Source of the DNA: PALSA-505 sp963762615
GTDB lineage: Bacteria > Actinomycetota > Actinomycetes > Streptosporangiales > Streptosporangiaceae
Length of the DNA stretch: 64,000 nt
Direction: 5' to 3'
Assembly (NCBI GenBank): GCA_963762615.1
Contig: CAVXLG010000020.1
Coordinates: 1,302,001 to 1,366,000, forward strand
Below, one piece after another: positions 37,516 to 45,984 of the stretch. The position numbers were made by a program, and so were the translations under genes. Every line of letters starts with the position of its first letter. The stretch's first letter is position 1. Under the pieces are notes generated by a model. That model had not been told where the DNA came from and did no database searches. It saw only the letters and a list, made by a program, of their open reading frames with translations.

Positions 37516-37578
37516 AGCTCCCGGAGCCGACTGCACCGTGGCCTGCCCGCCGGGCCAGATACCGCCGGGCCGCGGTAG
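37516..37578 (+). pseudogene. C-terminal fragment of a LAL-family regulator gene
   Basis: Twenty codons read SSRSRLHRGLPAGPDTAGPR and a stop. The LAL gene nearby ends SSRSQLDRVLPAGPDTAGLR. The matching continues for about 90 bases past the stop. The upstream part of the gene is absent, so this is the tail of a lost paralog on the opposite strand. Confidence 0.75.
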
Positions 37579-37665
37579 CCCCTCCGGCAGCCTGGTCCGG
37601 GCCTAGCCCTGCCGGGCCAATCCTGGCCAGTTTGCCCTGTCCACTGGCGGAGGCGAGCGCAGCCC
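37516..37665. repeat. Right arm of the inverted repeat flanking the LAL regulator
   Basis: The reverse complement of this arm aligns with 34386-34535 with only small gaps. The two arms enclose about 3 kb containing the complete LAL gene. Part of the similarity is coding (LAL C-terminus) and part lies downstream of the stop, which shows an inverted duplication rather than chance. Confidence 0.8.
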
Positions 37666-37827
37666 TGCCCAGCTGATAATCACGGGGATGCCATCACCCG
37701 GTCAAGCCGACGCTACGGCCGACCGGCCCGCATCGTGAAAGCGCATCCAGCAGGACGGCGACTCTGCTTCGAGTTTCTCGAGGATGCTGGCGCGCACGGG
37801 CGCCGATCCGTCCCCAGGAGGGTACAG

Positions 37828-38703
37828 ATGGCTACGTCGCTCGGGAACACCCAGAGCGCCGCCGAGCTGTCGGCGTCGCGGGCCCGGATCGTCGCCGCCG
37901 CGGACGAGACCCGGCGGCGGGTCGAGCGTGACCTGCACGACGGCCTGCAGCAGCGCCTCGTCGCGCTCGCGCTGCAGGCCCGGAGCATCCAGCAGATGAC
38001 ACCCCGGCCCGCGGCCAACATCCAGCGTGAGCTGTCGCTGCTGGCCGACGGCCTGTTCACCGCCCTGGACGAGCTGCGGGAGATCGCGCACGGCATTCAC
38101 CCCGCCGTCTTGTCCGAAGCCGGGCTGGGCCCGGCGCTCAAAGCACTCGCCCGCCGGTCCGCGGTGCCGGTCCAGCTCGACCTGGATCTCGGCCCGCCGC
38201 CGGGGCGGCAGGTCGAGGTGGCCGCTTATTACATCGCGTCCGAGGCGCTCGCCAACGCCGCCAAGCACGCGCAGGCAACGGTCATCGACCTGCGGGTACG
38301 AGGCGACGACAGCGCCCTGACCCTCGCGGTCCGCGACGACGGCATCGGGGGCGCCGACCCCGGCCGCGGCTCGGGCATCACCGGCCTCCAAGACCGGGTC
38401 GAGGCCCTTGGCGGGGCCATCTCGGTGCTCAGCCCGCCCGGCCACGGGACGACCCTGCACGTCCGGCTCCCGGCCCGCCCTGACGCCGCGGCCCGCGCGG
38501 ACGGCAGCTGGCCAGAAGACACCATGCAGACGCCGGCGGCTACCCAGGCGCTCGTGAACCCGAGGGCTATCGTCCGACCAACCGATGGCTCCCGCGCCGC
38601 GAAACCACGCACGCGGCTTCGGAGGCCGATCCCTCCTGATAGCCCCGACAGGCACGTGCACCCTGACTGCGGGGGCGCCCGGGGAACCTGTCAACCTGAA
38701 TGA
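37828..38703 (+). CDS. Soluble NarL-type histidine kinase without sensor domain
   Basis: A 291-residue kinase. The HisKA_3 dimerisation domain has the H-box RRVERDLHDGLQQRLVALAL with the phospho-acceptor His in DLHDG. The HATPase_c domain shows ASEALANAAKHAQAT, VRDDGIGGADP and GSGITGLQDRVEALGG. There is no transmembrane segment and no GAF or PAS domain. The C-terminus extends about 70 residues as an Arg/Pro-rich tail. ATG 37828 with AGGAGGG six bases upstream is clearly the start, although the frame is open to 37735. No response regulator is adjacent. Confidence 0.87.
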   Translation: MATSLGNTQSAAELSASRARIVAAADETRRRVERDLHDGLQQRLVALALQARSIQQMTPRPAANIQRELSLLADGLFTALDELREIAHGIHPAVLSEAGLGPALKALARRSAVPVQLDLDLGPPPGRQVEVAAYYIASEALANAAKHAQATVIDLRVRGDDSALTLAVRDDGIGGADPGRGSGITGLQDRVEALGGAISVLSPPGHGTTLHVRLPARPDAAARADGSWPEDTMQTPAATQALVNPRAIVRPTDGSRAAKPRTRLRRPIPPDSPDRHVHPDCGGARGTCQPE

Positions 38704-38721
38704 GGCACCATTGCGTGTTTG

Positions 38722-38883
38722 TTACTGAACGGCGGCCTGGCTTTGCTGGGGCGGATTGATCCAGCAGGTTGCGGGCAGGGCTTCCGGAGGGAAGGATGCG
38801 GGTGCGGGTTCAGCATCGCCGCCGTTGACTGGTTCAGTGCTCGCCTGTGTACCAGCCGTTCGGTAATCAGATCTTTCATCCAT
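38722..38883 (-). CDS. Possible small protein (53 residues), unknown
   Basis: A short frame begins with ATG 38883, preceded by a good Shine-Dalgarno sequence (TTGAGGAGACG). It reads MDERSDYRTAGTQASTEPVN at the start and ends ATCWINPPQQSQAAVQ. The third-position GC content is lower than in neighbouring genes, which argues against long-standing coding. It is divergent from the kinase gene at 38993. A peptide of this form, hydrophilic leader plus a short Cys/Trp/Pro-containing end, could be a small regulator or processed peptide, but no family is recognised. Confidence 0.3.
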   Translation of the reverse strand: MDERSDYRTAGTQASTEPVNGGDAEPAPASFPPEALPATCWINPPQQSQAAVQ

Positions 38884-38992
38884 CGTCTCCTCAACCTAAC
38901 GGCCACGGGCGCGGCGCGGGTTAGCCCAGGGTTAGCCCCGCTGACCTGCACGGGCCGTCATACCTGGGACCAATTCGTCATCCTCGGGACTG

Positions 38993-40258
38993 ATGCGGCG
39001 GCTGGCGCTGCTCGCTACTGTCGGTAGCGTGTCCAGTGATGACCCGGCCCCGGTGCCCGCGCGGGCGCCGGGCCTGTACGTTGCCCGTCGCGGCCGGTTC
39101 GGGCTGGCCGGGCTGGCCGGGCTGGCCTCCTTGGCCGCGTGGGTGCTGTCCATCCGTGTGCCGGATCACGGGCCGAGGGTCACCCTGAGCTTGCTGGCCG
39201 TGCTGGCGGTGCTGGCCATGCTGGCCTGGGCGCCAGCCACCTTCCGCAGGCGCTGGCCGGTCCCGTTCCTGGTGCTGGCGACCGCCGTGGTCGCCGTGGA
39301 GATCGCGACCGGCGATTCGTCGGTGCCGTTCACCCTGGTGCTGGCCTTCGCCGCGTACAACGTCGCCACCAGCCTGCCCCGCCGCTGGTCGATCCGCGCG
39401 GCGCTGGCCGCGGCCGTGGTGATCGGCGGTGCGCTGCTGGCCTGCTGGGTCAGGGCAGGGCCCGGGCCGGCCGGGCACGATGCGGTGGAGGCCCTGCTCC
39501 CGCTGGCCGCGGCCTGGTTCATCGGCGACAGCGTGACCGCGCGGCGCCGGTACGTGGCCGGCCTGGCCTGGCAGGCCGAGCAGCAGCGGGCCGCCGAGGC
39601 CGAGCGCGCCCGCCGGGAAGCCGGTGAGCAGCGGGTCCGCATCGCGCGCGAACTCCACGACGTCATCGCGCACGGGCTGGCGGTGATCACGGTGCAGGCG
39701 GGTGTCGGCCGGCGGCTGATGGCCAAGAACCCGGAGCAGGCGGCCAGCGCGCTGGAGTCGATCGAGTCGATCGGCCGGACCGCCCAGGATGAGCTGCGGG
39801 CGGTGCTCGGGCTGCTCAGGGCCGAGGAGGTCAGCCCGGCCGCGCTCGCCCCGGCGCCAGGCCTGGCGAACCTGGACGAACTGGTGACCACGGTGCGGGC
39901 CGCGGGCACGCCAGTCGACCTGCACGTGTCGGGCGCGGGCAGGCCGCTGTCCCCCGCGCTCGGGCTGTCGGTGTACCGGGTCATCCAGGAGGCGCTCACC
40001 AACGTGGTCAAGCACGCCCCGGGCGCGCGGGCCAGCGTCGATCTGTCGGTGTCCGCCCGGGCAGTGAGCATCACGGTCACCGACGACGGCGCGGGAACGA
40101 GCACCCGCCTGGGCGCGGGGCAGCAGCAGGCGGCCGGGCACGGCATCACCGGCATGCGGGAACGGGTCAGCGCGTTCGGCGGGCTACTGGTCGCCCACCC
40201 GGCGGGCGCAGGCGGCTTCCAGGTGCGGGCGCGCATCCCCCTGCAGGATGCGGGGTGA
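38993..40258 (+). CDS. NarL-type membrane sensor histidine kinase
   Basis: A 421-residue kinase with four to five N-terminal helices (including VTLSLLAVLAVLAMLAWAP and VPFLVLATAVVAVEIATG). A coiled stretch (QRAAEAERARREAGEQR) follows, then the HisKA_3 H-box RIARELHDVIAHGLAVIT and the HATPase_c domain (VIQEALTNVVKHAP, VTDDGAG, GHGITGMRERV). It is the first gene of an operon, overlapping the response regulator by four bases. GTG 39029 is an alternative start. The kinase lacks a large extracellular domain, so the signal is probably sensed in or at the membrane. This fits control of the following ABC transporter. Confidence 0.92.
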   Translation: MRRLALLATVGSVSSDDPAPVPARAPGLYVARRGRFGLAGLAGLASLAAWVLSIRVPDHGPRVTLSLLAVLAVLAMLAWAPATFRRRWPVPFLVLATAVVAVEIATGDSSVPFTLVLAFAAYNVATSLPRRWSIRAALAAAVVIGGALLACWVRAGPGPAGHDAVEALLPLAAAWFIGDSVTARRRYVAGLAWQAEQQRAAEAERARREAGEQRVRIARELHDVIAHGLAVITVQAGVGRRLMAKNPEQAASALESIESIGRTAQDELRAVLGLLRAEEVSPAALAPAPGLANLDELVTTVRAAGTPVDLHVSGAGRPLSPALGLSVYRVIQEALTNVVKHAPGARASVDLSVSARAVSITVTDDGAGTSTRLGAGQQQAAGHGITGMRERVSAFGGLLVAHPAGAGGFQVRARIPLQDAG

Positions 40259-40914
40259 CCGTCCGCGTTCTGGTCGTTGATGACCAGGAACTGCTCCGCA
40301 CGGCTTTCCGCGCGCTCATCGACGCGGAGGACGATATGCAGGTCGTCGGAGAGGCGGGGGACGGGGCCGAGGCCGTCGAACTGGCCGCGCGGGCCCGGCC
40401 CGACGTCGTCGTCATGGACGTCCGGATGCCGGTGATGAACGGGATCGAGGCGACCCAGCAGATCACCTCGGCCGCCGAGGCCGGCCCGCGGGTGCTCATC
40501 CTCACCACCTTCGACCTGGACGAGTACGTCTTCGACGCAATGCGCGCGGGGGCGAGCGGCTTCACGTTGAAGAGCCGCCCGCTCGAGGAGCTGCTGGCCG
40601 CGATCCGGGTCGTCGCCGCGGGTGAGGCGCTGCTCGCGCCGAGCGTGACGCGCCGACTGATCGCGCACTTCGCCGGGCCGCGGCGGCCGACGGCCGCACG
40701 ACCCAGCGCGCTCGGCCAGCTCACCGAGCGGGAACGCGAGGTGCTGCTGCTGATCGCGCAGGGCCTGTCCAACCTGGAGCTGGCCGACTCGCTGCACATC
40801 AGCATGCCCACCGCGAAGACGCACGTGAGCAGGATCTTGGCCAAGCTGGGCGCACGGGACCGCGCCCAGCTGGTGATGATTGCATACGAGTCGGGACTGG
40901 TCGCGGCGTCCTGA
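40255..40914 (+). CDS. NarL-family response regulator
   Basis: A 219-residue regulator. The receiver has VLVVDDQELLRTAF, phospho-acceptor Asp55 in VVVMDVRMPVMNG and Lys in GFTLKSRPLEEL. The LuxR helix-turn-helix is LTEREREVLLLIAQGLSN, then ISMPTAKTHVSRILAKLG. The GTG start overlaps the kinase stop by four bases. It probably controls its own operon and the ABC transporter that starts 81 bases downstream, an arrangement typical of drug- or peptide-response exporters. Confidence 0.94.
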   Translation: MTVRVLVVDDQELLRTAFRALIDAEDDMQVVGEAGDGAEAVELAARARPDVVVMDVRMPVMNGIEATQQITSAAEAGPRVLILTTFDLDEYVFDAMRAGASGFTLKSRPLEELLAAIRVVAAGEALLAPSVTRRLIAHFAGPRRPTAARPSALGQLTEREREVLLLIAQGLSNLELADSLHISMPTAKTHVSRILAKLGARDRAQLVMIAYESGLVAAS

Positions 40915-40995
40915 CGCACTGTCCATCCCGGGAACGACGCGGGGTCGATACCCAGGCATGACGACAGCCCGGGCCTGACTCGCCACAATGGCATC

Positions 40996-42318
40996 GTGAC
41001 TGACCAACATGTGCGGGTACTTGCCGCGCACGGACCTGGCTCGCACGTCGGCGTGCCCGGGATTGGCCTGCTCGGCGTGCTCATCGTGGCTGGGCTGATC
41101 TTCCTCGGTGTCCGGTCGATCGGCCGCAGGCGCCGACGGCCCATCGACGATGGCTGGCCGAAGCCGCCCGGCGTGAGCCCGCCGGCGGCGGCCCAGCTAC
41201 TGGACGTGCCTGCGAAGCGGGTGGATGACCCGCCGGCGGCGGCGCGGGTACTGGACGCGGCGGCGGACCGGCAGGTGGCAGACCCGCCGGCGGTGGCGGC
41301 ACGGGTGCCAGAACCGGCGACCGCGGCGCGGGTACCGGACCTGCCGCCGGACCCGGTGCCGAAGTCCCGGCCCGCCCGGCCGGCCAACGGATGGGCCGTC
41401 GAGGCACGCGGCCTGACCAAGCGCTTCGGCGCGAATGTCGCGGTCAACGACGTTGACCTGCTGGTGCCGCGCGGCTGCGCCTTCGGCTGCCTGGGGCCGA
41501 ACGGCGCGGGCAAGACCACGCTGATCCGCACCCTGCTTGGGCTGACCAGGGCCGACAGCGGCACGATGGCGCTGCTCGGGCTGCCCGTCCCGGCTCAGCG
41601 CTCGCGGGCGCTGGCCCGCGTGGGCGCCATCGTGGACGAGCCGCGGTTCCACGGGCACCTCACCGGCCAGGAGAACCTCCGGCTGCTCGCGGCCGCCCGG
41701 GGGCCGGGCGCGGGCGAACGGATCGGTCCCGCGCTGCGCCGGGTCGGGCTGGCCGGGCGGGCGGATGACCGGGTGGCCTCTTACTCGATGGGCATGCGGC
41801 AGCGCCTCGGAGTGGCGGCCTGCCTGCTTGGTGACCCAGAGCTGCTCATCCTCGACGAGCCGATGAACGGGCTCGACCCGGCCGGCATGCACGAGATGCG
41901 GTCCATGATCAAGGATCTGGTCGGTGAGGGGCGGACGGTGATGCTGTCCTCGCACCTGCTGGACGAGGTCGAGCGCACCTGCGACGCGGTGGCGATCGTG
42001 GACCGGGGACGGATCGTCCGCCAGGGCTCGATCGACGACCTGGTCCGCGGCGCGGGCGCCCGTACGGTGCGGGTGGACTGCTCCGACCCGCAGGCGGCGG
42101 CCCGGCTCATCGACGAGGCGGGAATGGCCGCGGGCACCAGCCTCGGCCAGGCCGGGCTGACCGTGACATTGCCGGCCGGCGCGTCGCGGGAAGTGGTGGC
42201 CGAAGTGAACCGACGGCTCGTAAACGGCGGGATCTCCGTCTACCGCCTCGACGAAGCGCAGACCAGCCTGGAGGAGTGGTTCCTCTCGGTGACGACCCGC
42301 CTCGGGGAGCAGCAGTGA
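40996..42318 (+). CDS. ABC transporter ATP-binding protein with an N-terminal membrane anchor and Pro/Ala-rich linker
   Basis: A 440-residue protein. Residues 20-42 form a hydrophobic helix (PGIGLLGVLIVAGLIFLGV) followed by basic RRRRRP. Residues 50-130 are a low-complexity Pro/Ala/Val/Asp linker with repeated 'DPPA.A.RV'. The ABC domain follows with Walker A GPNGAGKTTLIRTLLG, signature region SYSMGMRQRLGVAA, Walker B LLILDEPMNGLDP and the switch His in LSSHLLDEVE. The domain resembles BcrA-type ATPases of antibiotic-resistance exporters. The membrane anchor is unusual for this family. The GTG start at 40996 is the first start before the anchor. Its stop overlaps the permease start (GTGA). 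Confidence 0.88.
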   Translation: MTDQHVRVLAAHGPGSHVGVPGIGLLGVLIVAGLIFLGVRSIGRRRRRPIDDGWPKPPGVSPPAAAQLLDVPAKRVDDPPAAARVLDAAADRQVADPPAVAARVPEPATAARVPDLPPDPVPKSRPARPANGWAVEARGLTKRFGANVAVNDVDLLVPRGCAFGCLGPNGAGKTTLIRTLLGLTRADSGTMALLGLPVPAQRSRALARVGAIVDEPRFHGHLTGQENLRLLAAARGPGAGERIGPALRRVGLAGRADDRVASYSMGMRQRLGVAACLLGDPELLILDEPMNGLDPAGMHEMRSMIKDLVGEGRTVMLSSHLLDEVERTCDAVAIVDRGRIVRQGSIDDLVRGAGARTVRVDCSDPQAAARLIDEAGMAAGTSLGQAGLTVTLPAGASREVVAEVNRRLVNGGISVYRLDEAQTSLEEWFLSVTTRLGEQQ

Positions 42319-43496
42319 GCGAAGACACCTCAATCGCGGCCATGCCGCCCCCGCTGGAGCACGGCGGGACACCCGCCGGGAGCTTCCGGCACTCCGCGGC
42401 CCCCAGCCGGTACCGGTCATGGCTGCCCAGCTGGGGCATGATCACCACCAAGCTCCTGGAACTACGGAAGCGACGTGGCGTCATGGTGACCGTCGTGCTG
42501 CTCACCGTGGGGTTGCCGGTGGTCGTCCTCGGCTTCCGGCTGGCCTTCCATCTGTTCGACCCGAAGAGCTACGGGCCGGCCGGCACCCCCAGCACGTTCC
42601 AGTCGCTGTGCAACCCGATGGCCGAGTTCGGGTTCATCGCCGCGGCCGTACTCGGCGCCACGGCAGGCACGTCCGACCTCACCGAGGGAGTGTTCCGGCA
42701 CCTGGTGATCACCGGGCGGTCACGGGTGGCTCTCTACCTGTCCCGGCTACCCGCCGGTCTGGCCATCATCCTGCCGCTGGTGGCGCTGGGCTTCAGCCTG
42801 GTCTGCCTGGTGACCAGCTACGAGGGGGTGCCGCAGCCCACTTCGATCAGTGTCACCACGACGCCGAACCAAGCCCACGGCGGCCAGGCGCAATTCATCA
42901 ACACGACGACGGTCCCGGCCAGCCTCGGCCAGGCACAACTGGAAAGCTGGCTCGTGGCGCACCCCCAGCAGGCCGGCCAGGCCCTGGGCCTCCCGCCGCG
43001 GGCCGGCGCCGCCCAGATCGACCGGGCGGTGCACCGTGAGATCGGCACGTTCTACAGCGCCTACGCCTCGCAGGAGGCCAGCCAGCTCAACCCGCCGGTC
43101 AACGAGATGGTCAAGATCGGGCTGTGGCTGGCGCTGGAGGTCGGCGTCGGGTTCATCGTCGGGCTAGGGCTCGGCTCACTGATCGGCCAGCGCACCGTAA
43201 CCGTCATCGTGATGATCGCGCTGGAGATCATCCTGACGCCGATATTCGCGGCCACGGCCATCCCCTACTTCCTGAACGGGCAACGGCTCGACGTCGGGAT
43301 AGCGCTGGATCAGCTGCGCCCCGCGGACCTGGCCAGCGGGCAGGGTGCGCACGGGCCAGGCCACGTGCTGCTCGGCGGGCGGGGGGTGCTGAACATACCG
43401 CCCATGCCCACCTGGGCGATGATCTCGGTCATCGTCGGCTGGATCGTCGGCTGGTCGGTGATCGGGGCGTGGCGGATGGCCACCCGCGACGCCTGA
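42315..43496 (+). CDS. ABC-2-type transporter permease
   Basis: A 393-residue membrane protein partnered with the preceding ATPase. About six helices are visible: VMVTVVLLTVGLPVVVLGF, FGFIAAAVLGATAG, LAIILPLVALGFSLVCLVTS, IGLWLALEVGVGFIVGLGLG, VTVIVMIALEIILTPIFAATA and MISVIVGWIVGWSVIGAW. The large loop between helices 3 and 4 (about 110 residues) faces outside. GTG 42315 overlaps the ATPase stop. Together with the kinase and regulator this forms a four-gene sensor-exporter operon. Confidence 0.86.
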   Translation: MSEDTSIAAMPPPLEHGGTPAGSFRHSAAPSRYRSWLPSWGMITTKLLELRKRRGVMVTVVLLTVGLPVVVLGFRLAFHLFDPKSYGPAGTPSTFQSLCNPMAEFGFIAAAVLGATAGTSDLTEGVFRHLVITGRSRVALYLSRLPAGLAIILPLVALGFSLVCLVTSYEGVPQPTSISVTTTPNQAHGGQAQFINTTTVPASLGQAQLESWLVAHPQQAGQALGLPPRAGAAQIDRAVHREIGTFYSAYASQEASQLNPPVNEMVKIGLWLALEVGVGFIVGLGLGSLIGQRTVTVIVMIALEIILTPIFAATAIPYFLNGQRLDVGIALDQLRPADLASGQGAHGPGHVLLGGRGVLNIPPMPTWAMISVIVGWIVGWSVIGAWRMATRDA

Positions 43497-43654
43497 GTAA
43501 GCCGGACCAGACAGCATCGAGTGCGGCGTCCACCCGGGCGGACAGCTGCCCGGTGCGGAGCAGCACCGGCTCCGGCGGCGTCGCATCGACGGCGTCGTCG
43601 GCGTCCGGGGTCCGCCCGGCTGAGGCAGCCAGCTGTGTGCAGGCCCGTGGCCTG

Positions 43655-45433
43655 TCAGCCCATGAACGGCATGAGTTCGGCGGGCATGGTGACGAAGGGG
43701 CGCATCATGTCGCGGTCTTCGTGTTCGAGGATGTGGCAGTGGTACATGTAGCGGCCGCTGTAGGTGGTGAAGCGGACGGCGATTTCGGCGATCTCGCTGG
43801 GGTTGACGCGGACGGTGTCCTTGAAGCCGCGTTCGTTGTCATCGATGGTGTGGCCGAGCTTGTCCTCGGGATCACGTTCGAGCGTGACTGCGGCGGTGAT
43901 GGCGAGGTCTTCGATGCCGTGTTCGGGGATCTGGTAGCGGATGGGGCGCCGGGAGAGGATCTGGAACGGGTCGAGGTGGACGTGGATGGGATGCGTGTCG
44001 TCGGTGAGATTGATCAGCTGCCAGACCTCATACCGGTCGAGTACCGGGAAGAACGTCGTGGCGTCCTCGAAGTGGGCGGCGGCGGCGCGGTAGCGGGTGG
44101 TCTGCTCATCGTCGGTGACGGTGACGGCAGGCCCGGCATGGTCGTCGTCGGCGGCGATCACGAGCTCGCGCATGGTGAGCATGTTGGGTTCGCCGTCCAG
44201 TTCGCGCTCGACGAGCGCGATCGTGCGGCGTGGCGCGTCGGCGAGTGCGTCCGGTGTCGGCGGGCGGTAGTCGGTGGCGAGCTCGCCTGGGATCGTCTGG
44301 CGGCCCGCGGGGCCTGGGACGACGCGGAAGCCCATGACTTGTGGATACGGCAGCATCCGGCTGGGATCGGCGGCGTTGCGGGCGTCGGCGGCGGGGAAGG
44401 GGGCGCCGTCGAAGGGGGTGGCGGCGGTGTTGACCAGCGTGAGCTCGCTGCCCGGCTCCAAGTCGGAGAAGTCGACGAGCAGGTCGGCGCGCTCGGCCGA
44501 CGCCAGCACGAGCCCGTCGCCCGGCACGCGGGCGGGCGTGGCGAGCAGTCCGTGGTCGGTGCCGATCTGGGCGATCCGGTGGAGTTCGGGTTCGCCGTCG
44601 CGGAGCAGCACCAGCCGGTAGGTGCGGGCGTTGCAGCCGTTGAGGACGCGCAAGCGATAGGTCCTCGGCTGCACCAGCAGCAGCGGCCAGATCTTGCCGT
44701 TGACGACCGTGAACGGCGGGAAGGCCTCCATCACCTCCGGGTCGGTCTTATGGATCAGCTGGCCGGTCAGCCGCCCGTCCTCGTCGAGGCCGAAGTTGCG
44801 GTCCTGGATCAGCAGCGGCACCTCGAATGGCGGTCCCTCGGGCAGGCCGAGTTCGCGCTCGCGCTGGTCGCGGACGATCCACAGCCCTGCCAGCCCCGCG
44901 TAGATGCCGAACCTGGTGACGCCCATCACGTGGTCGTGGTACCACAGCAGCGCCGCCCGCTGATCCATCGGGTAATGGAAGACGGCAGGCTGACCGGGCG
45001 CGAAGAGGTTTTCGGCCCAGCCGTCATACGCCGCCGGGGTGAGCCCGCCGTGCAGGTGCACGACGGTGTGACCGGCCAGAGCGGCCGCGTGCTGGTCGGG
45101 CGTGCCGCCGCTGAGGCCCGGGACGCACTGCACCGGCACGCCGCTGGTATCGGCTGCCTCGGGCGCGGTCGTCACGACCACCGGCAGCGCGCCGTGCAGC
45201 TCGTTACGCCACTGCACGGTGACCGGCTGGCCGCGCTCGGCCTCGATCGTCGGACCCGGGACCGTCCCGTCGTAGCCCCAGATCGCCGACTCGGGCAGGT
45301 CCCGGTGAAAGCGGTGCACGCCAGCGCGGATGGGCACGCTCAGCCGGCCGTTCTGCCGGGCCGCGATGAGCCGCAGTGGCACCGGGAGGGGGTCGGCGAA
45401 CGGGGCCAGCGGCACGCCCAGTGTTGGAGTCAT
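43655..45433 (-). CDS. Multicopper oxidase (CotA/bilirubin-oxidase-like)
   Basis: A 592-residue three-cupredoxin laccase-type enzyme that oxidises phenols, bilirubin-like compounds or metals with O2. The four copper motifs are complete: VVHLHGG, LLWYHDHVMG, DDTHPIHVHLDPF and GRYMYHCHILEHEDRDMM. The last contains the HCH triad and the T1 axial Met. The first domain carries PGPTIEAERGQPVTVQWRN. There is no signal peptide, and the protein resembles spore-coat CotA and phenoxazinone-synthase-like cytoplasmic members. The gene stands alone. Confidence 0.92.
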   Translation of the reverse strand: MTPTLGVPLAPFADPLPVPLRLIAARQNGRLSVPIRAGVHRFHRDLPESAIWGYDGTVPGPTIEAERGQPVTVQWRNELHGALPVVVTTAPEAADTSGVPVQCVPGLSGGTPDQHAAALAGHTVVHLHGGLTPAAYDGWAENLFAPGQPAVFHYPMDQRAALLWYHDHVMGVTRFGIYAGLAGLWIVRDQRERELGLPEGPPFEVPLLIQDRNFGLDEDGRLTGQLIHKTDPEVMEAFPPFTVVNGKIWPLLLVQPRTYRLRVLNGCNARTYRLVLLRDGEPELHRIAQIGTDHGLLATPARVPGDGLVLASAERADLLVDFSDLEPGSELTLVNTAATPFDGAPFPAADARNAADPSRMLPYPQVMGFRVVPGPAGRQTIPGELATDYRPPTPDALADAPRRTIALVERELDGEPNMLTMRELVIAADDDHAGPAVTVTDDEQTTRYRAAAAHFEDATTFFPVLDRYEVWQLINLTDDTHPIHVHLDPFQILSRRPIRYQIPEHGIEDLAITAAVTLERDPEDKLGHTIDDNERGFKDTVRVNPSEIAEIAVRFTTYSGRYMYHCHILEHEDRDMMRPFVTMPAELMPFMG

Positions 45434-45518
45434 GCCCTGGCCCTACCCACTTTTAGACGCGCTCTTCTGCCCGCCCGCGCGGGCAGACAAGGCGGCGGCG
45501 GAGATACCGGGCTCCGGC

Positions 45519-45984
45519 TCAGGGCACCACGGTGACCGGCCATCGGGCTGCCTTCACCAGCCGCACCGCCAGCGAACCGACCAGCCGGTGGCCCGCATGG
45601 GTGGACGCTCCTACCACGACGGCGTCGGCGCGGATTCTCGTCAGCGACCCGGCGCAGCTCGGTGAATGGGTCACCCCGGACGGCGATGAAGGTGATGGGG
45701 ACGCCGAATTCCCGGGAAAACTCTTCCGCCCGGCGGCGCATGTCATCCGCGGTCTGCTCATCTGCCTCCCGGCGAGCGGCCTCAGCGCCGGCGGTGGCGG
45801 GCACAGCCAGCCCCGCCGACATCGGGGCAACGTAGACCGCGGTGACCCTCGCCCGCTGTCGGCGCGCCAGGCCCGCCGCATACCAGCCAGCCCGCTGCGA
45901 GGTGGTGGAGCCGTCCACGCCGACGACAATCGACGTGGGGCCGTCGGTGCCCAGCTCGAACGGCGCGTCATCGCCTGGTAGCAC
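45519..45984 (-). pseudogene. Universal stress protein gene with a single-base frameshift
   Basis: The first part reads SIVVGVDGSTTSQRAGWYA through EFGVPITFIAVRGDPFTEL and RRVADE in one frame. The rest, RADAVVVGASTHAGHRLVGS and RWPVTVVP, continues in another frame to the stop at 45519. Removing one A near 45638 (GAGAATCC to GAGATCC) would restore a normal USP of about 155 residues with its complete ATP-binding motif. The likely GTG start is 45984. The damage may be genuine or a sequencing error. Confidence 0.82.

Larger units (their letters stand above)
37284..37827. other. Region upstream of the LAL gene with a tandem repeat and a LAL 3'-end fragment
   Basis: About 540 bases between the divergent LAL and soluble-kinase genes. 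It contains an 18-bp tandem duplication (37361-37396) and the right arm of the inverted repeat with a LAL C-terminal fragment (37516-37665). Both promoters should lie here. No further gene is seen. Confidence 0.6.

Noticed and set aside
43497..43654. A minus-strand protein-like frame (PEPVLLRTGQLSARVDAALD) between the permease and the multicopper oxidase.
   Set aside because: No start, no ribosome-binding site and no family recognised. The length is too short to separate from composition-driven chance.
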